A stretch of DNA of 43,840 nucleotides from Candidatus Nealsonbacteria bacterium RIFCSPLOWO2_01_FULL_43_32 (GCA_001819335.1 MHMH01000022.1:1-43840), one strand, 5' to 3'. Shown: positions 17,529 through 26,605, numbered from the stretch's first letter. Made by a program: numbers and translations. Notes: generated by a model from the letters alone, not told the origin.

Positions 17529-19745
17529 TTATTCTACCAAACTTTCTTTTAATTGAATAATTTTTAAAACAGAAGAATTAATCCTTTCTTCTGATATCTC
17601 CTTGTTTGTCACGGCCGTATAAAGGATGGCTGCGGCTGCCCGGGCTTTGACCGGGTCGGAGCAGGTTAAAATGTCCACGCCGGCTTTGATGGGCAGCTTC
17701 ACGATTTCTTCTAAAGAAAATTGATCAAGCAAGGATTCTTGGCAAAGGTCGTCAGACACAATCAGATAATTCTCTCCCAGCTTGTTCTTCAAAAAATCAA
17801 TCGCTGCGGGGGAAAAAGTAAAGGGCAGGTTTTTATCTAAATCAGCATAAACGGCGTTGGCAGTCATAATCAGTTCCGGGGCAGCGGCTGCAGCCCGCAG
17901 AAAATAGCTGGTATCAGGAGTTTTGGGCAGAATGGCTAATTTTTTTTCCGGGTCAAAAATAATACCGTCATAGCCGGGAAAGTGTTTTAGGGCCGTAAAA
18001 ATGCCTGATTCTTTTTGGCCAAAGATTAAGGACTTGGCCAGCTCGGCAGCGGCGGCCAGGCCTTTCTGAAAGGAGCGGCTGAAAAGAAAATCGCCTGATT
18101 CGGCCGAGTCCAGCATTGGTCCCAGATTAAGATTAATGCCCAGGGCCAGCAGTTCCTCGCCTCTTTTCAGGCCGATTCGGAAGGCCTGGTCAGCGTCGGC
18201 TATGTCATTTTGGGCTGTTTTTTCTTGGGCAAAAGTCACTCTAGCAATAGCTCCGCCTTCCTGGTCAGTAGCGATTAAAAGAGGGAGGCCGGTGTAAGAC
18301 AAAGACGCTTTTTGCAGGCCCTGGGTCAGTTCTTTGAGCTGGGTTTCATCCTTAATATTGCCTTCCAATAAAAGCACGCTGCCGGGCTGGACGTTTTCCA
18401 GCAACTTATCCAGGGCTAGAGCGGTTGTTTTGTCGCCCAGGCCGACGAGCAAAACCTGCCCTATCTTCTCCTTAAGACTCAGGCTTTTTAAAACAAATTC
18501 AGCCCCTTGGTTAGGGCTGAATGGCAAAAGCGAGACTGGCTCTCCTTTTAACTTGTCTAAGATTTTCTGCAATCCCTGCCACGAGGTGGTCAGAATAAAA
18601 TATTCGTTATCAATAGTATAAACTATGCCTAAATCCTGCAGGGAGAAAGTTTGGAAGCGGAAAGGAACGTTGAGGTAAGAGCCGTTTTTGAAAGAAGGAG
18701 AAAGAGCCGGCGCTGTCTTGCCCAAAAGGTCAAAGAGTCCGGCCAAATCAGATTCCATAGTTTTTTCCCAAGAATCTAAAATAGGCGCAATGCCTTCTTC
18801 TTTGATTTTAGCCACCAAGGCTATTCTTTGGCCTTCTTCTTGAGAGGAGACGAGCAAGGTAAAATCATGATTAAGCTTAGCGATCAAACCATCGGGTGCT
18901 TTAATCGGCAGCGCCTCAAAAAATTCTTTGATCCCCCAAATCTTATTCTCGGTTGTGTTTTCCAAGACCAGCCTGGTGGATTGCCCCGGAGTGCCAGCTG
19001 TCTTTAAGAGCTCTGCTAAGGCGATATTTAATTCAGCGGCGTTTGAGAACTCAATGGTCTGACTGTTTTCAGAAGTGATTAAGGCAGCCGGGACGATTAA
19101 CTCTGTCTTGATATTTTCAGCCGGCGCTGGAGCCGGCTTTGTTCTGACTTTTGAATACCAGTACCAGAAGCTCGTCAAGCCCGCTATGACCGTCAAAACC
19201 AAGATGATTAAAACAATTCTGACGCCGAGCTTTTGGAAAAAAGAAGTTTTTTTAAAAAAGGATTTGGGGATTTCTTTTTGAGGTTGAGGCGCAGCTATGG
19301 GCGGAGGCGGCATGATTTCATCTTGCGTGTTTACGGGCAAGCTTTCTGCTTTGGCCGCCACTCTTTCTAAAAAACTTTTTCTTGCCTCTTCTTCCCTCGC
19401 TTGGGTTTCTTTCATTATTTCCTTAAAGCCCTCAGTCCTTTCTTCCTGTTTCGCCATTCCTTCTTTTTCTAAAATCGTCCCTTGCTGCTTTCTTTCTTCT
19501 CTCATTCTTTTCATTTCCTCCTCTCTTTTAATGGCTGCTTCTTCGGCCAATTTTCTTTCTTGAACTGCTTTTTGAGCCTCTCTTTCTCTTAATTGTTCTT
19601 TCTGTGTTTCTTCGGCGGTCTTGATTTGGGATATTTTTTCCCTTTCCTGTTTGGCTTCGCCCTCCCTAAGACCGGCCACATCTTTTTGCATGGTTTTTAC
19701 CTCTTCGCGCTTCAAATAGGCTAATTTTTTATCTTCTTCGGGCAT
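17529..19745 (-). CDS. Membrane-anchored GH3-like protein with cytoplasmic coiled coil
   Basis: Long K/E/R coiled coil, TM helix (IVLIILVLTVIAGLTSFWYWY), then GH3 N-domain motifs (LLIATDQEGG, LGPMLD, ALKHFPGYDG, LIVSDDL). Confidence 0.85.
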   Translation of the reverse strand: MPEEDKKLAYLKREEVKTMQKDVAGLREGEAKQEREKISQIKTAEETQKEQLREREAQKAVQERKLAEEAAIKREEEMKRMREERKQQGTILEKEGMAKQEERTEGFKEIMKETQAREEEARKSFLERVAAKAESLPVNTQDEIMPPPPIAAPQPQKEIPKSFFKKTSFFQKLGVRIVLIILVLTVIAGLTSFWYWYSKVRTKPAPAPAENIKTELIVPAALITSENSQTIEFSNAAELNIALAELLKTAGTPGQSTRLVLENTTENKIWGIKEFFEALPIKAPDGLIAKLNHDFTLLVSSQEEGQRIALVAKIKEEGIAPILDSWEKTMESDLAGLFDLLGKTAPALSPSFKNGSYLNVPFRFQTFSLQDLGIVYTIDNEYFILTTSWQGLQKILDKLKGEPVSLLPFSPNQGAEFVLKSLSLKEKIGQVLLVGLGDKTTALALDKLLENVQPGSVLLLEGNIKDETQLKELTQGLQKASLSYTGLPLLIATDQEGGAIARVTFAQEKTAQNDIADADQAFRIGLKRGEELLALGINLNLGPMLDSAESGDFLFSRSFQKGLAAAAELAKSLIFGQKESGIFTALKHFPGYDGIIFDPEKKLAILPKTPDTSYFLRAAAAAPELIMTANAVYADLDKNLPFTFSPAAIDFLKNKLGENYLIVSDDLCQESLLDQFSLEEIVKLPIKAGVDILTCSDPVKARAAAAILYTAVTNKEISEERINSSVLKIIQLKESLVE

Positions 19746-21801
19746 CTTTTAAGGATAAATTAATTCTGCCCTTCTCGTCAATTTCAATTACCTTAACCGG
19801 GATAATGTCGCCGACACGCACCACGTCTTCCACTTTTTCCACCCTGCGGTCGGCTAATTGAGAGATATGGACCATGCCCTCCTGGCCGGGTAGGATTTCC
19901 ACAAAAGCTCCGAAATTCAAGATTCTTTTCACCTTGCCCTGGAAAACCTCGCCCACTATAATTTCTCTGGTAAGGTTTTTAACCCATTCCACGGCTTTTT
20001 GGCCGGCCTCTTCTTTCTCCGCGGTGATGAAAACCTTGCCCGAGTCTTCAATATCAATGGAAACCTCGCATTTTTCAATAATTTCATTAATCACCTTGCC
20101 GCCCGGGCCAATCACTTCTCTTATTTTATCAGGATTAATCTGCAACGTATAGATTCTGGGCGCCCAGCGCGAAAGTTCTGGTCTGGGTTCGGGCAGGACT
20201 TTGCTGATTTTGTCTAAAATCTCCAGTCTGGCTTTTTTAGCCCGGTCCAAGGCTTCTTTGAGGATTTTTTCAGTGATGCCGTCAACCTTCACGTCCATTT
20301 GCATGGCCGTGAGGCCATTTTTGGTGCCGGCTGCTTTAAAATCCATGTCGCCGTGATGGTCTTCGGGACCCTGAATATCGGTTAAGAGCTTATAATCGCC
20401 TTTTTCATTACTCATTAAGCCGATGGCAATGCCGGCCGCCGGAGCTTTAATCGGCACGCCCGCATCCATCAGGGCTAAAGAGGCAGCCGAAACCGAAGCC
20501 ATGGAAGTGGAACCGTTGGAAGAAAGAATTTCCGTGACCACCCTCATAGTGTAAGGGAAGTCTTCAAAACTCGGCACCAGATGGAACAGAGCTTTTTCCG
20601 CGAGCATGCCGTGGCCGATTTCCCGTCGGCCGGGCCCTCTCATGGGCTTGACTTCCCCCGAGCAATAAGGCGGAAAATTGTAATGGTGCATAAAGCGCTT
20701 TTTGCCTCTGATTTCCATGCCCTCCAACAGCCTGACGTCGCTGGGTGTGCCCAAAGTTAGAATCGAAAGAGCCCTTGTGACGCCCCTGGCGAACATGCCC
20801 GAGCCGTGGGTTCTGGGCAAAAGGCCTGCTTCTAGCTGGATGGGTCTGATTTCGTCCAGTTTGCGGCCGTCCGGCCTTTTATCTTTGTTTAAAATATTTT
20901 CATGCAAGACCCGGTTGGTCTCTTTTTCCAGGAAGTCCCAAGCATACTTTGTCTTGTTAAGGCCCGGGTATTTGCCTTCGATAAAATAGCGTAAATCATC
21001 TTTAAGCTCGTCGCCTTTTCCTTCGGCCATGGCTTTTTCCAGCCTGTCTTTTAGAAAACCTCTGATTGCTTCTTCTAAGAGCGGGTCTGGGCTGGCTTCT
21101 TGCTGGACCAATTTTTCTTTACCAGCTTTTTTAATGATTTCCTTTTGAAAGTCGATGAGTTTTTCCAAATCAGGTTTGGCAAAATCATAGGCATTAGCAA
21201 TGATTTTTTCATCAATCTCGTCCCCTTCCATCTCAATCATATTAATCAGCTTTTCCATGCCCACCAACAGTAAATCCATTTGGCTTAGCTTTCTTTCTTC
21301 ATAAGTGGGATTTAAAATAAACCGGTCGTTGACTCTGGCCAGGCGCAAGGGAGCAATGGGGCCTGACCAGGGGATATCGGAAATAGCCAAGGCCAAGGAA
21401 GCGGCAACAAGGCCCACGACGTCAGGGTCATTTTCAGCGTCCCAAGAAAGGCAGGTGACGACCACCTGGACTTCTTTGTAAAAATCCTTGGGAAAGCGGG
21501 GTCTAATGGCCCGGTCAATGGCTCGGGCAGTTAAAATAGCCTCGTCCGAAGGCTTAGTTTCTCTCCTGATGAATCTAGACCCCAGGATTTTACCGGCGGC
21601 ATAGAATCTTTCTTCGTATTCCACTGTGAGCGGGAAGAAATCCACGCCTTCTCGGCCTTCTTTGGACATGACGGCCGTGGCTAAGACCACCGTGTCGCCG
21701 TACCTGACCAAGACATTGCCGTTCGCTTGCTGAGCCAAGTCTTTCAGCTCCACCACCAGGTCGCGGCCGTTGATAGTTAATTTGAAAGTCTCTTTAGTCA
21801 T
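19729..21801 (-). CDS. pnp: Polyribonucleotide nucleotidyltransferase
   Basis: Two RNase PH domains, KH (IREVIGPGGKVINEI) and S1 (GKVKRILNFGAFVEI). Confidence 0.97.
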   Translation of the reverse strand: MTKETFKLTINGRDLVVELKDLAQQANGNVLVRYGDTVVLATAVMSKEGREGVDFFPLTVEYEERFYAAGKILGSRFIRRETKPSDEAILTARAIDRAIRPRFPKDFYKEVQVVVTCLSWDAENDPDVVGLVAASLALAISDIPWSGPIAPLRLARVNDRFILNPTYEERKLSQMDLLLVGMEKLINMIEMEGDEIDEKIIANAYDFAKPDLEKLIDFQKEIIKKAGKEKLVQQEASPDPLLEEAIRGFLKDRLEKAMAEGKGDELKDDLRYFIEGKYPGLNKTKYAWDFLEKETNRVLHENILNKDKRPDGRKLDEIRPIQLEAGLLPRTHGSGMFARGVTRALSILTLGTPSDVRLLEGMEIRGKKRFMHHYNFPPYCSGEVKPMRGPGRREIGHGMLAEKALFHLVPSFEDFPYTMRVVTEILSSNGSTSMASVSAASLALMDAGVPIKAPAAGIAIGLMSNEKGDYKLLTDIQGPEDHHGDMDFKAAGTKNGLTAMQMDVKVDGITEKILKEALDRAKKARLEILDKISKVLPEPRPELSRWAPRIYTLQINPDKIREVIGPGGKVINEIIEKCEVSIDIEDSGKVFITAEKEEAGQKAVEWVKNLTREIIVGEVFQGKVKRILNFGAFVEILPGQEGMVHISQLADRRVEKVEDVVRVGDIIPVKVIEIDEKGRINLSLKDARRR

Positions 21802-22301
21802 TTTTTAAGTAAAAACTTCTCTGGTGTCTCTCCCAGGTCAATGAATTCATCGGCTATTTCTCTGAGTCTGGAAGAAGTTGATTTGCCGAAAGCAATCACT
21901 TCCGCTCTTTTGCCCTGGTTTTTTAAGTATTCCACCAGTTGGATAAAATCGCCGTCGCCCGAGACCAAAACAATCACATCCACTCCCGAGGCGGTTTTCA
22001 CCGCATCAATGGTAATGCCCACATCCCAGTCGGCTTTTTTCATGCCGCCGTAGAACTCCTGCAAATCCCTGACCCTGGTTTCAAGGCCCAGCTTGCTTAA
22101 GGCCTCAAAAAAAGGTTTCTCCTCTCCGGTTTTGGTCCTGACCACGTAAGCAAAAGCTCTGATGAGCTTTCTTTCTGAAACAGCGGCTTTTAAAATCTCG
22201 GCGAAATTCACCTTTTTGCCGTAAAGGTTCTTGGCCGAATGATACATATTTTGGACGTCGATCAAGACGGCCACCCTTTGCTCTTTGTGTTTAATAGGCA
22301 T
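21798..22301 (-). CDS. NYN/LabA-like domain protein
   Basis: VAVLIDVQNMYH, VDVIVLVSGDGDFIQLVEYL. Confidence 0.88.
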   Translation of the reverse strand: MPIKHKEQRVAVLIDVQNMYHSAKNLYGKKVNFAEILKAAVSERKLIRAFAYVVRTKTGEEKPFFEALSKLGLETRVRDLQEFYGGMKKADWDVGITIDAVKTASGVDVIVLVSGDGDFIQLVEYLKNQGKRAEVIAFGKSTSSRLREIADEFIDLGETPEKFLLKK

Positions 22302-22317
22302 GTTATTTAACGAATTT

Positions 22318-22584
22318 TTACTTCTCTAAGCCGACTGCTTTGGCAATCTTATTGTAGCGTCTCGTGTCTTCTTCTTTCAAATAGCCGAGCAGCTTTCTTC
22401 TTTTGTCCACCATTTTCAAAAGACCTCTCTTGGAATGAAAGTCTTTTTTGTGCTTTTTTAGATGTAAAAGTAATTGCTTAATTTCTTCGGAAAGCAAAGC
22501 AATCTGGACTTCCTCGGAGCCGGTATCGCCTTCGTGCCGCTTATATTCTTTGATGATTTTTGTTTTTTGTATCGGCGTTAGCAT
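22318..22584 (-). CDS. rpsO: 30S ribosomal protein S15
   Basis: [38 protein letters not shown]. Confidence 0.96.
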   Translation of the reverse strand: MLTPIQKTKIIKEYKRHEGDTGSEEVQIALLSEEIKQLLLHLKKHKKDFHSKRGLLKMVDKRRKLLGYLKEEDTRRYNKIAKAVGLEK

Positions 22585-22591
22585 ATGATAT

Positions 22592-22789
22592 TTATTTTAC
22601 AACATGCGGCGGTTTTATGCCAAGATCTCGGCAGATTTTTCTTGCCAAGAAATCGTCAATTTCATTGTGGCGAGGCAGGGTTGAAGATTTCTTCATCAGA
22701 GGATGAAAAAAGACGCTATGCTTCGCGCCTTCCCTAATAAAAACGCATTTATTTTTGAAAAGATATTTTATTAAATCTCTGCGCTTCAT
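22592..22789 (-). CDS. hicA: HicA-like toxin
   Basis: [12 protein letters not shown] and IPRH-like LPRHNEID; paired with a HicB-like ORF. Confidence 0.82.
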   Translation of the reverse strand: MKRRDLIKYLFKNKCVFIREGAKHSVFFHPLMKKSSTLPRHNEIDDFLARKICRDLGIKPPHVVK

Positions 22790-23010
22790 TATAGGGATAC
22801 AGAAAGAGATTCGCGGATAACTCTTCCGCCGGAGAATTCTTTTTTATTAAGGAATCTGTTAGTTTCCAGGATTAATAAAAGCGCCTCTTTAAGATTTTCC
22901 TTCGTTTCTTTAAGGGTTTTGCCTTGGGTATTAACCCCCGGGATTTCTTCTATCCAACCCAAATACCACCCTCTGCTTTTTTTATAAATTGCCGTAAATT
23001 GTCTCGCCAT
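22789..23010 (-). CDS. hicB: HicB-like antitoxin
   Basis: GWYLGWIEEIPGVNTQGKTLKETKENLKEAL. Confidence 0.82.
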   Translation of the reverse strand: MARQFTAIYKKSRGWYLGWIEEIPGVNTQGKTLKETKENLKEALLLILETNRFLNKKEFSGGRVIRESLSVSL

Positions 23011-23047
23011 ATGTTTATCTTATCTTTTTTTAAAAAAATGTCAATTG

Positions 23048-23119
23048 TGCCCCCAGGAGGACTCGGACCTCCAACTCACAGCTTAAGAGGCTGTTACTCT
23101 ACCATTGAGTTATGGGGGC
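23048..23119 (-). tRNA. tRNA-Lys (CTT)
   Basis: Cloverleaf; ACAGC-CTCTTAA-GCTGT anticodon arm; CCA not encoded. Confidence 0.93.
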
Positions 23120-23127
23120 TCACGGTT

Positions 23128-23532
23128 TTATTGGCAGCCGATGTCATACCACTGTAAAACAGACGGCGACTGGACAATGCCAATCTGGGTAATAATCGTA
23201 TTGACAATCACCCAGGCGCAAAAAATAATCACCAGGCCGATGACCACCGAAGTCATAATGCCTTTTGCCTTGGTCAGCATGGCCGGGTTGACTCCGCCAA
23301 AAAAGAAGAGCACTCCCCCAACCACCAGCATCAAGGCGGCCACAATAAATACTACGCCGGTCGGAGGGAGCACAAAAAATTTGACAATGTCGTTAATCAT
23401 CACAAAAAAATCACAGAACTGGCAGGGGTCGTCAGTAGTATTGCCGCATGTGACCAAAGCCGCTTGCGTTGGCGACGGCATCAAGTAAAAGGCGAGCAAA
23501 ACTAAAAAACTTATCAAAAGTATTTTCCGCAT
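23128..23532 (-). CDS. Small secreted/membrane pilin-like protein
   Basis: Signal peptide (MRKILLISFLVLLAFYLMPSPTQA), two TM helices, Cys motif CQFCDF. Start moved to 23532 because the longer ORF runs into tRNA-Arg. Confidence 0.65.
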   Translation of the reverse strand: MRKILLISFLVLLAFYLMPSPTQAALVTCGNTTDDPCQFCDFFVMINDIVKFFVLPPTGVVFIVAALMLVVGGVLFFFGGVNPAMLTKAKGIMTSVVIGLVIIFCAWVIVNTIITQIGIVQSPSVLQWYDIGCQ

Positions 23533-23592
23533 CAACTTTATTGTAGCATGTTTTTGTTTCATAGCAAACATCTTTAATAAATTCTGCTCGGG

Positions 23593-23666
23593 TGCGCCCG
23601 GCAGGACTCGGACCTGCAACCTCTTGGTTCGAAGCCAAGCGCTCTGTCCAATTGAGCTACGGGCGC
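23593..23666 (-). tRNA. tRNA-Arg (TCG)
   Basis: Cloverleaf; CTTGG-CTTCGAA-CCAAG anticodon arm. Confidence 0.94.
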
Positions 23667-23725
23667 CGATATTTTTCTATTATACTCAAGATTTGGAAAA
23701 AATCAAATTTTAAGATATAATCTAA

Positions 23726-25219
23726 TTGATGATGATACCCAAAGAAGTAAAATCTGTTATTAAAAAACTCAAGGATAAAAAATTTGAAGCCTATATTGTG
23801 GGCGGCTGCGTCAGAGATTTTTTGAGAGGAATTGAGCCGAAGGATTGGGACATTACTACCAGCGCTAAACCCGAAGAAATCCGCAAAGTGTTTCCTAAAA
23901 ATTTCTACGAGAACAAATTTTTGACCGTGACCGTGCAGACGGGCAGCAAAGACCCCAAGCTCAAAGATATTGAAATTACCACCTATCGCAAAGAAGCCAG
24001 ATACACAGATAAACGCCACCCCGACGAGGTGAAATACGCCCAAATCCTGGGAGAAGACCTGGCCCGCAGGGATTTTACCATTAATGCCATAGCGCTAGAA
24101 ATCCAAAATAATCACCTCCCGAGGGTGATTAAATCCAACCACCCTCGGGAGGTAATACGGGATCCTTTTGAGGGTCAAAAAGACCTTAAAAACAAGCTCA
24201 TCCGGGCCGTAGGTAGGCCGGAAGACAGGTTTCAAGAGGATGCCTTAAGAATGCTCAGGGCAGTCAGGCTGGCCACTACCCTTGATTTTAAGATTGAGCC
24301 CAAAACAGCCGAAGCTATCCAGAAAAATGCTGGTTTGATGAGAGCTATTTCTCAAGAAAGAATCAGAGACGAGTTGATTAAGATTATCATGTCAAACAGG
24401 GCGGCTCAAGGCATTGAGCTTTTGCGGGTCACGGGCCTGTTAAAATATATTATGCCTGAGCTGGAGCAGGGTTATGGCGTGGGCCAGAATAAGCACCATA
24501 TTTACGAATGCTATCAGCATGCCTTACTCTCCCTTGAATATGCGGCCAAAAAAGGCTTTAATGAGCAGGTGAGATGGGCTGCTTTGCTGCATGATATCGG
24601 CAAACCCAGGGCTAAGCGGGGTGAAGGTCAGGATGCTACTTTTTACAACCATGAGGTCATAGGAGCTAAAATGACCGGCCAGATTCTTGACCGCTTGAGA
24701 TTTCCTAAAAAAGACGCGGAAAAGATTATTAAGCTGGTGAGATACCATTTGTTTTATTACAACGTTGACGAGGTGACTGATTCTTCGGTCAGAAGATTGG
24801 TCAGGCAGGTTGGGCTGGAAAACATGGAAGAATTGTTGCAGGTGAGAATGGCTGACCGGATTGGCTCGGGCGTGCCCAAAGCCGAACCGTATAAATTGCG
24901 ACATTTGAAATACGTCATTGACAAAGTATCGCAAGACCCGATTTCAGTTAAAATGCTTAAAGTAACAGGTAATGACGTAATGCGACAATTGGACATTCCG
25001 CCCGGCCCAAGAATAGGACATATTCTGGACATTTTATTGGGGAATGTCCTATTCGACCCTAAAAAGAACAAAAATGCGACATTGGAGCAAGAAATTGCGA
25101 CATTGGGCAAATTAAGCGGCCAAGAGCTTATGGAAATGTCGCAAAAGGCCAAGCAAGAAAGGGAAAAGGTAGAAATCAAGCAAGACCAGATGACCAAGCA
25201 AAAATATTGGGTCACTTAA
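23726..25219 (+). CDS. cca: CCA tRNA nucleotidyltransferase with HD domain
   Basis: YIVGGCVRDFLRG, DWDITTSA, RRDFTINAIA, LLHDIGKP. Confidence 0.94.
   Translation: MMMIPKEVKSVIKKLKDKKFEAYIVGGCVRDFLRGIEPKDWDITTSAKPEEIRKVFPKNFYENKFLTVTVQTGSKDPKLKDIEITTYRKEARYTDKRHPDEVKYAQILGEDLARRDFTINAIALEIQNNHLPRVIKSNHPREVIRDPFEGQKDLKNKLIRAVGRPEDRFQEDALRMLRAVRLATTLDFKIEPKTAEAIQKNAGLMRAISQERIRDELIKIIMSNRAAQGIELLRVTGLLKYIMPELEQGYGVGQNKHHIYECYQHALLSLEYAAKKGFNEQVRWAALLHDIGKPRAKRGEGQDATFYNHEVIGAKMTGQILDRLRFPKKDAEKIIKLVRYHLFYYNVDEVTDSSVRRLVRQVGLENMEELLQVRMADRIGSGVPKAEPYKLRHLKYVIDKVSQDPISVKMLKVTGNDVMRQLDIPPGPRIGHILDILLGNVLFDPKKNKNATLEQEIATLGKLSGQELMEMSQKAKQEREKVEIKQDQMTKQKYWVT
24112..24153. repeat. Palindromic element inside cca
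   Basis: ACCTCCCGAGGGTG / CACCCTCGGGAGGT, exact 14-bp inverted repeat. Confidence 0.82.
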
Positions 25220-25235
25220 ATGGTTTGACGTGAAA

Positions 25236-25307
25236 CGGGGGCTGGTGTAATGGCAACATGCACGCTTCGGGTGCGTGAGATTAGCAGTTCAACTCTGCTG
25301 CCCCCGA
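25236..25307 (+). tRNA. tRNA-Pro (CGG)
   Basis: Acceptor CGGGGGC/GCCCCCG; anticodon arm CACGC-TTCGGGT-GCGTG; discriminator A. Confidence 0.9.
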
Positions 25308-25309
25308 CT

Positions 25310-26119
25310 ATGAATAGCCAAAAAGGCCAAGTTGAAATTGTCGTATTTTTATTGGTTATCATCGGCGCAGTGGTTTTATTTTTCATTTTTTCCAAGCCAG
25401 GGAACAAAGAAACGCCCAAGTCCAATACATCACCTACCATCTCTTCGCCTGCTTCCCCTGCTTCTTCAGAACAAGAAGAACCAACCAATAACTCTGCCAG
25501 CCCCAGCCAAGCTGCTGACTACAATCCCCCTTATCGTTCTAACGGCCAGCCGTCCGGTGGTTTGTCTGCTTCAACCAGAATAGTAGCTGTGAGCTTGGAT
25601 ACTGATGAAAAAGCTGTTTGCCGGTATAGCGATGTTTCTAATCTGGGCTATGGCGCCATGAAGGTTTTTGCTCATACTGACTCCACTTTTCATTATACCG
25701 ACATTGCTGGTTTGAGCGAAGGCAGAGGTTATATTTATTATGTCAAATGCGCCGATGCCTACGGCAATACCAATACTGACGACCTCATGATTTATTTTTA
25801 CGTCAAAGCGCCGGATGATCTGATTTCGCCGGTGCTTAGCAATCAATATCCGACCGGCACTGTCTTGCCCAGGGGCACAACCCAAACCATGATCGGCATC
25901 AGCACTAATGAGCTTGCTTCGTGTCGTTATGATTCTCGGCAGGGCACATCTTACGATTCTATGAGTAAGAGTTTGGCTGATGACGGTACCAAGAAGTATC
26001 ATACAGCCCAAGTCACCGGTTTAATTGCTGGGAGCAACTATAATTATTTTGTCCGGTGCAAAGATACGGCAGGCAATGTCAATACCGGAGACGTCATGAT
26101 TTCCTTCAGCGTGCAATAG
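25310..26119 (+). CDS. Membrane-anchored extracellular protein with two tandem domain repeats
   Basis: N-terminal TM; duplicated CRYsd..YYVKCADAYGNTNTDDLMIYFYV / CRYDSR..YFVRCKDTAGNVNTGDVMISFSV. Start placed after tRNA-Pro. Confidence 0.75.
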   Translation: MNSQKGQVEIVVFLLVIIGAVVLFFIFSKPGNKETPKSNTSPTISSPASPASSEQEEPTNNSASPSQAADYNPPYRSNGQPSGGLSASTRIVAVSLDTDEKAVCRYSDVSNLGYGAMKVFAHTDSTFHYTDIAGLSEGRGYIYYVKCADAYGNTNTDDLMIYFYVKAPDDLISPVLSNQYPTGTVLPRGTTQTMIGISTNELASCRYDSRQGTSYDSMSKSLADDGTKKYHTAQVTGLIAGSNYNYFVRCKDTAGNVNTGDVMISFSVQ

Positions 26120-26134
26120 TTTCATATGAAATAC

Positions 26135-26208
26135 GGGCCTATGGTCCAGCGGCAAGACGCCACATTCGCATTGTGGAAACGGCAGTTCGAATCTGCCTAG
26201 GTCCACCA
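26135..26208 (+). tRNA. tRNA-Ala (CGC)
   Basis: Acceptor GGGCCTA/TAGGTCC with G3:U70; anticodon arm CCACA-TTCGCAT-TGTGG; encoded CCA. Confidence 0.85.
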
Positions 26209-26236
26209 TTTAAGTGACTCCCGAAGTCACTTAAAT
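26208..26236. repeat. Palindromic repeat ATTTAAGTGACT..AGTCACTTAAAT
   Basis: 12-bp stem; near-identical copy at 30632-30660 and a half-copy at 25211-25224. Confidence 0.75.
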
Positions 26237-26358
26237 AAAAAACCTCCAGCCAATTGGGAGCCTTTTGGCATAAAGCCGTTATCCCGCCTTTGGCGGGCCC
26301 TCAATAAGGAGGGAATGAGGCGAGACTCCCAAATGGTTGAAGGCATTCAGCGCTTAAT
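26237..26358 (-). ncRNA. Candidate structured small RNA (unassigned family)
   Basis: Minus-strand TTGACA (26393-26388) - 17 bp - TATCAT (26370-26365). Closing stem CCTTCAACCATTTGGGAG / CTCCCAATTGGCTGGAGG, 16 of 18 paired, then T6. Internal hairpins CCCTC/GAGGG and CCCGCC/GGCGGG. Confidence 0.6.
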
Positions 26359-26404
26359 GAATCTATGATACGTCCGTCACGATATTTTGTCAATAAATAT
26401 ATGA

Positions 26405-26432
26405 CTTGACAAAGAATTCTGGCCTGCTAAAC
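26405..26432 (+). promoter_or_regulatory. Promoter upstream of nusA leader
   Basis: TTGACA - 16 bp - TAAACT with TGC extension; shares TTGACAA-N7-CTGGCCTGCTAA with the T-box promoter. Confidence 0.6.
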
Positions 26433-26502
26433 TGAAATTAGTTTGGCCCGCCTACGTCCCGCTTTGCGGGACTACGGCGAGGCGAAGGAAAGCAAAGAAA
26501 CC

Positions 26503-26531
26503 TTGTCCGTTTGACCGCGGACAATTTTTTT
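26503..26531 (+). terminator. Terminator-like hairpin in nusA leader
   Basis: TTGTCCG..CGGACAA then TTTTTTT. Confidence 0.6.
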
Positions 26532-26534
26532 AGA

Positions 26535-26605
26535 AATCAGCGAATAGCGCATTGGTTACGAATTTACGAATTCGTATATTCGCGATAGGTTCGTTATTAG
26601 TTGAT
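26535..26605. repeat. Intergenic inverted-repeat family, copy 1
   Basis: AATCAGCGAATA...ACGAATTTACGAATTCGTATATTCG...TTCGTTATTAGTTGATTTA; related copy at 29969-30040. Confidence 0.6.

Noticed and set aside
26237-26358. Assignment of the sRNA candidate to SRP, RNase P, tmRNA or 6S RNA
   Set aside because: No SRP tetraloop/domain IV, RNase P or tmRNA signatures were seen; 6S similarity is only in overall rod shape, so it is left unassigned.
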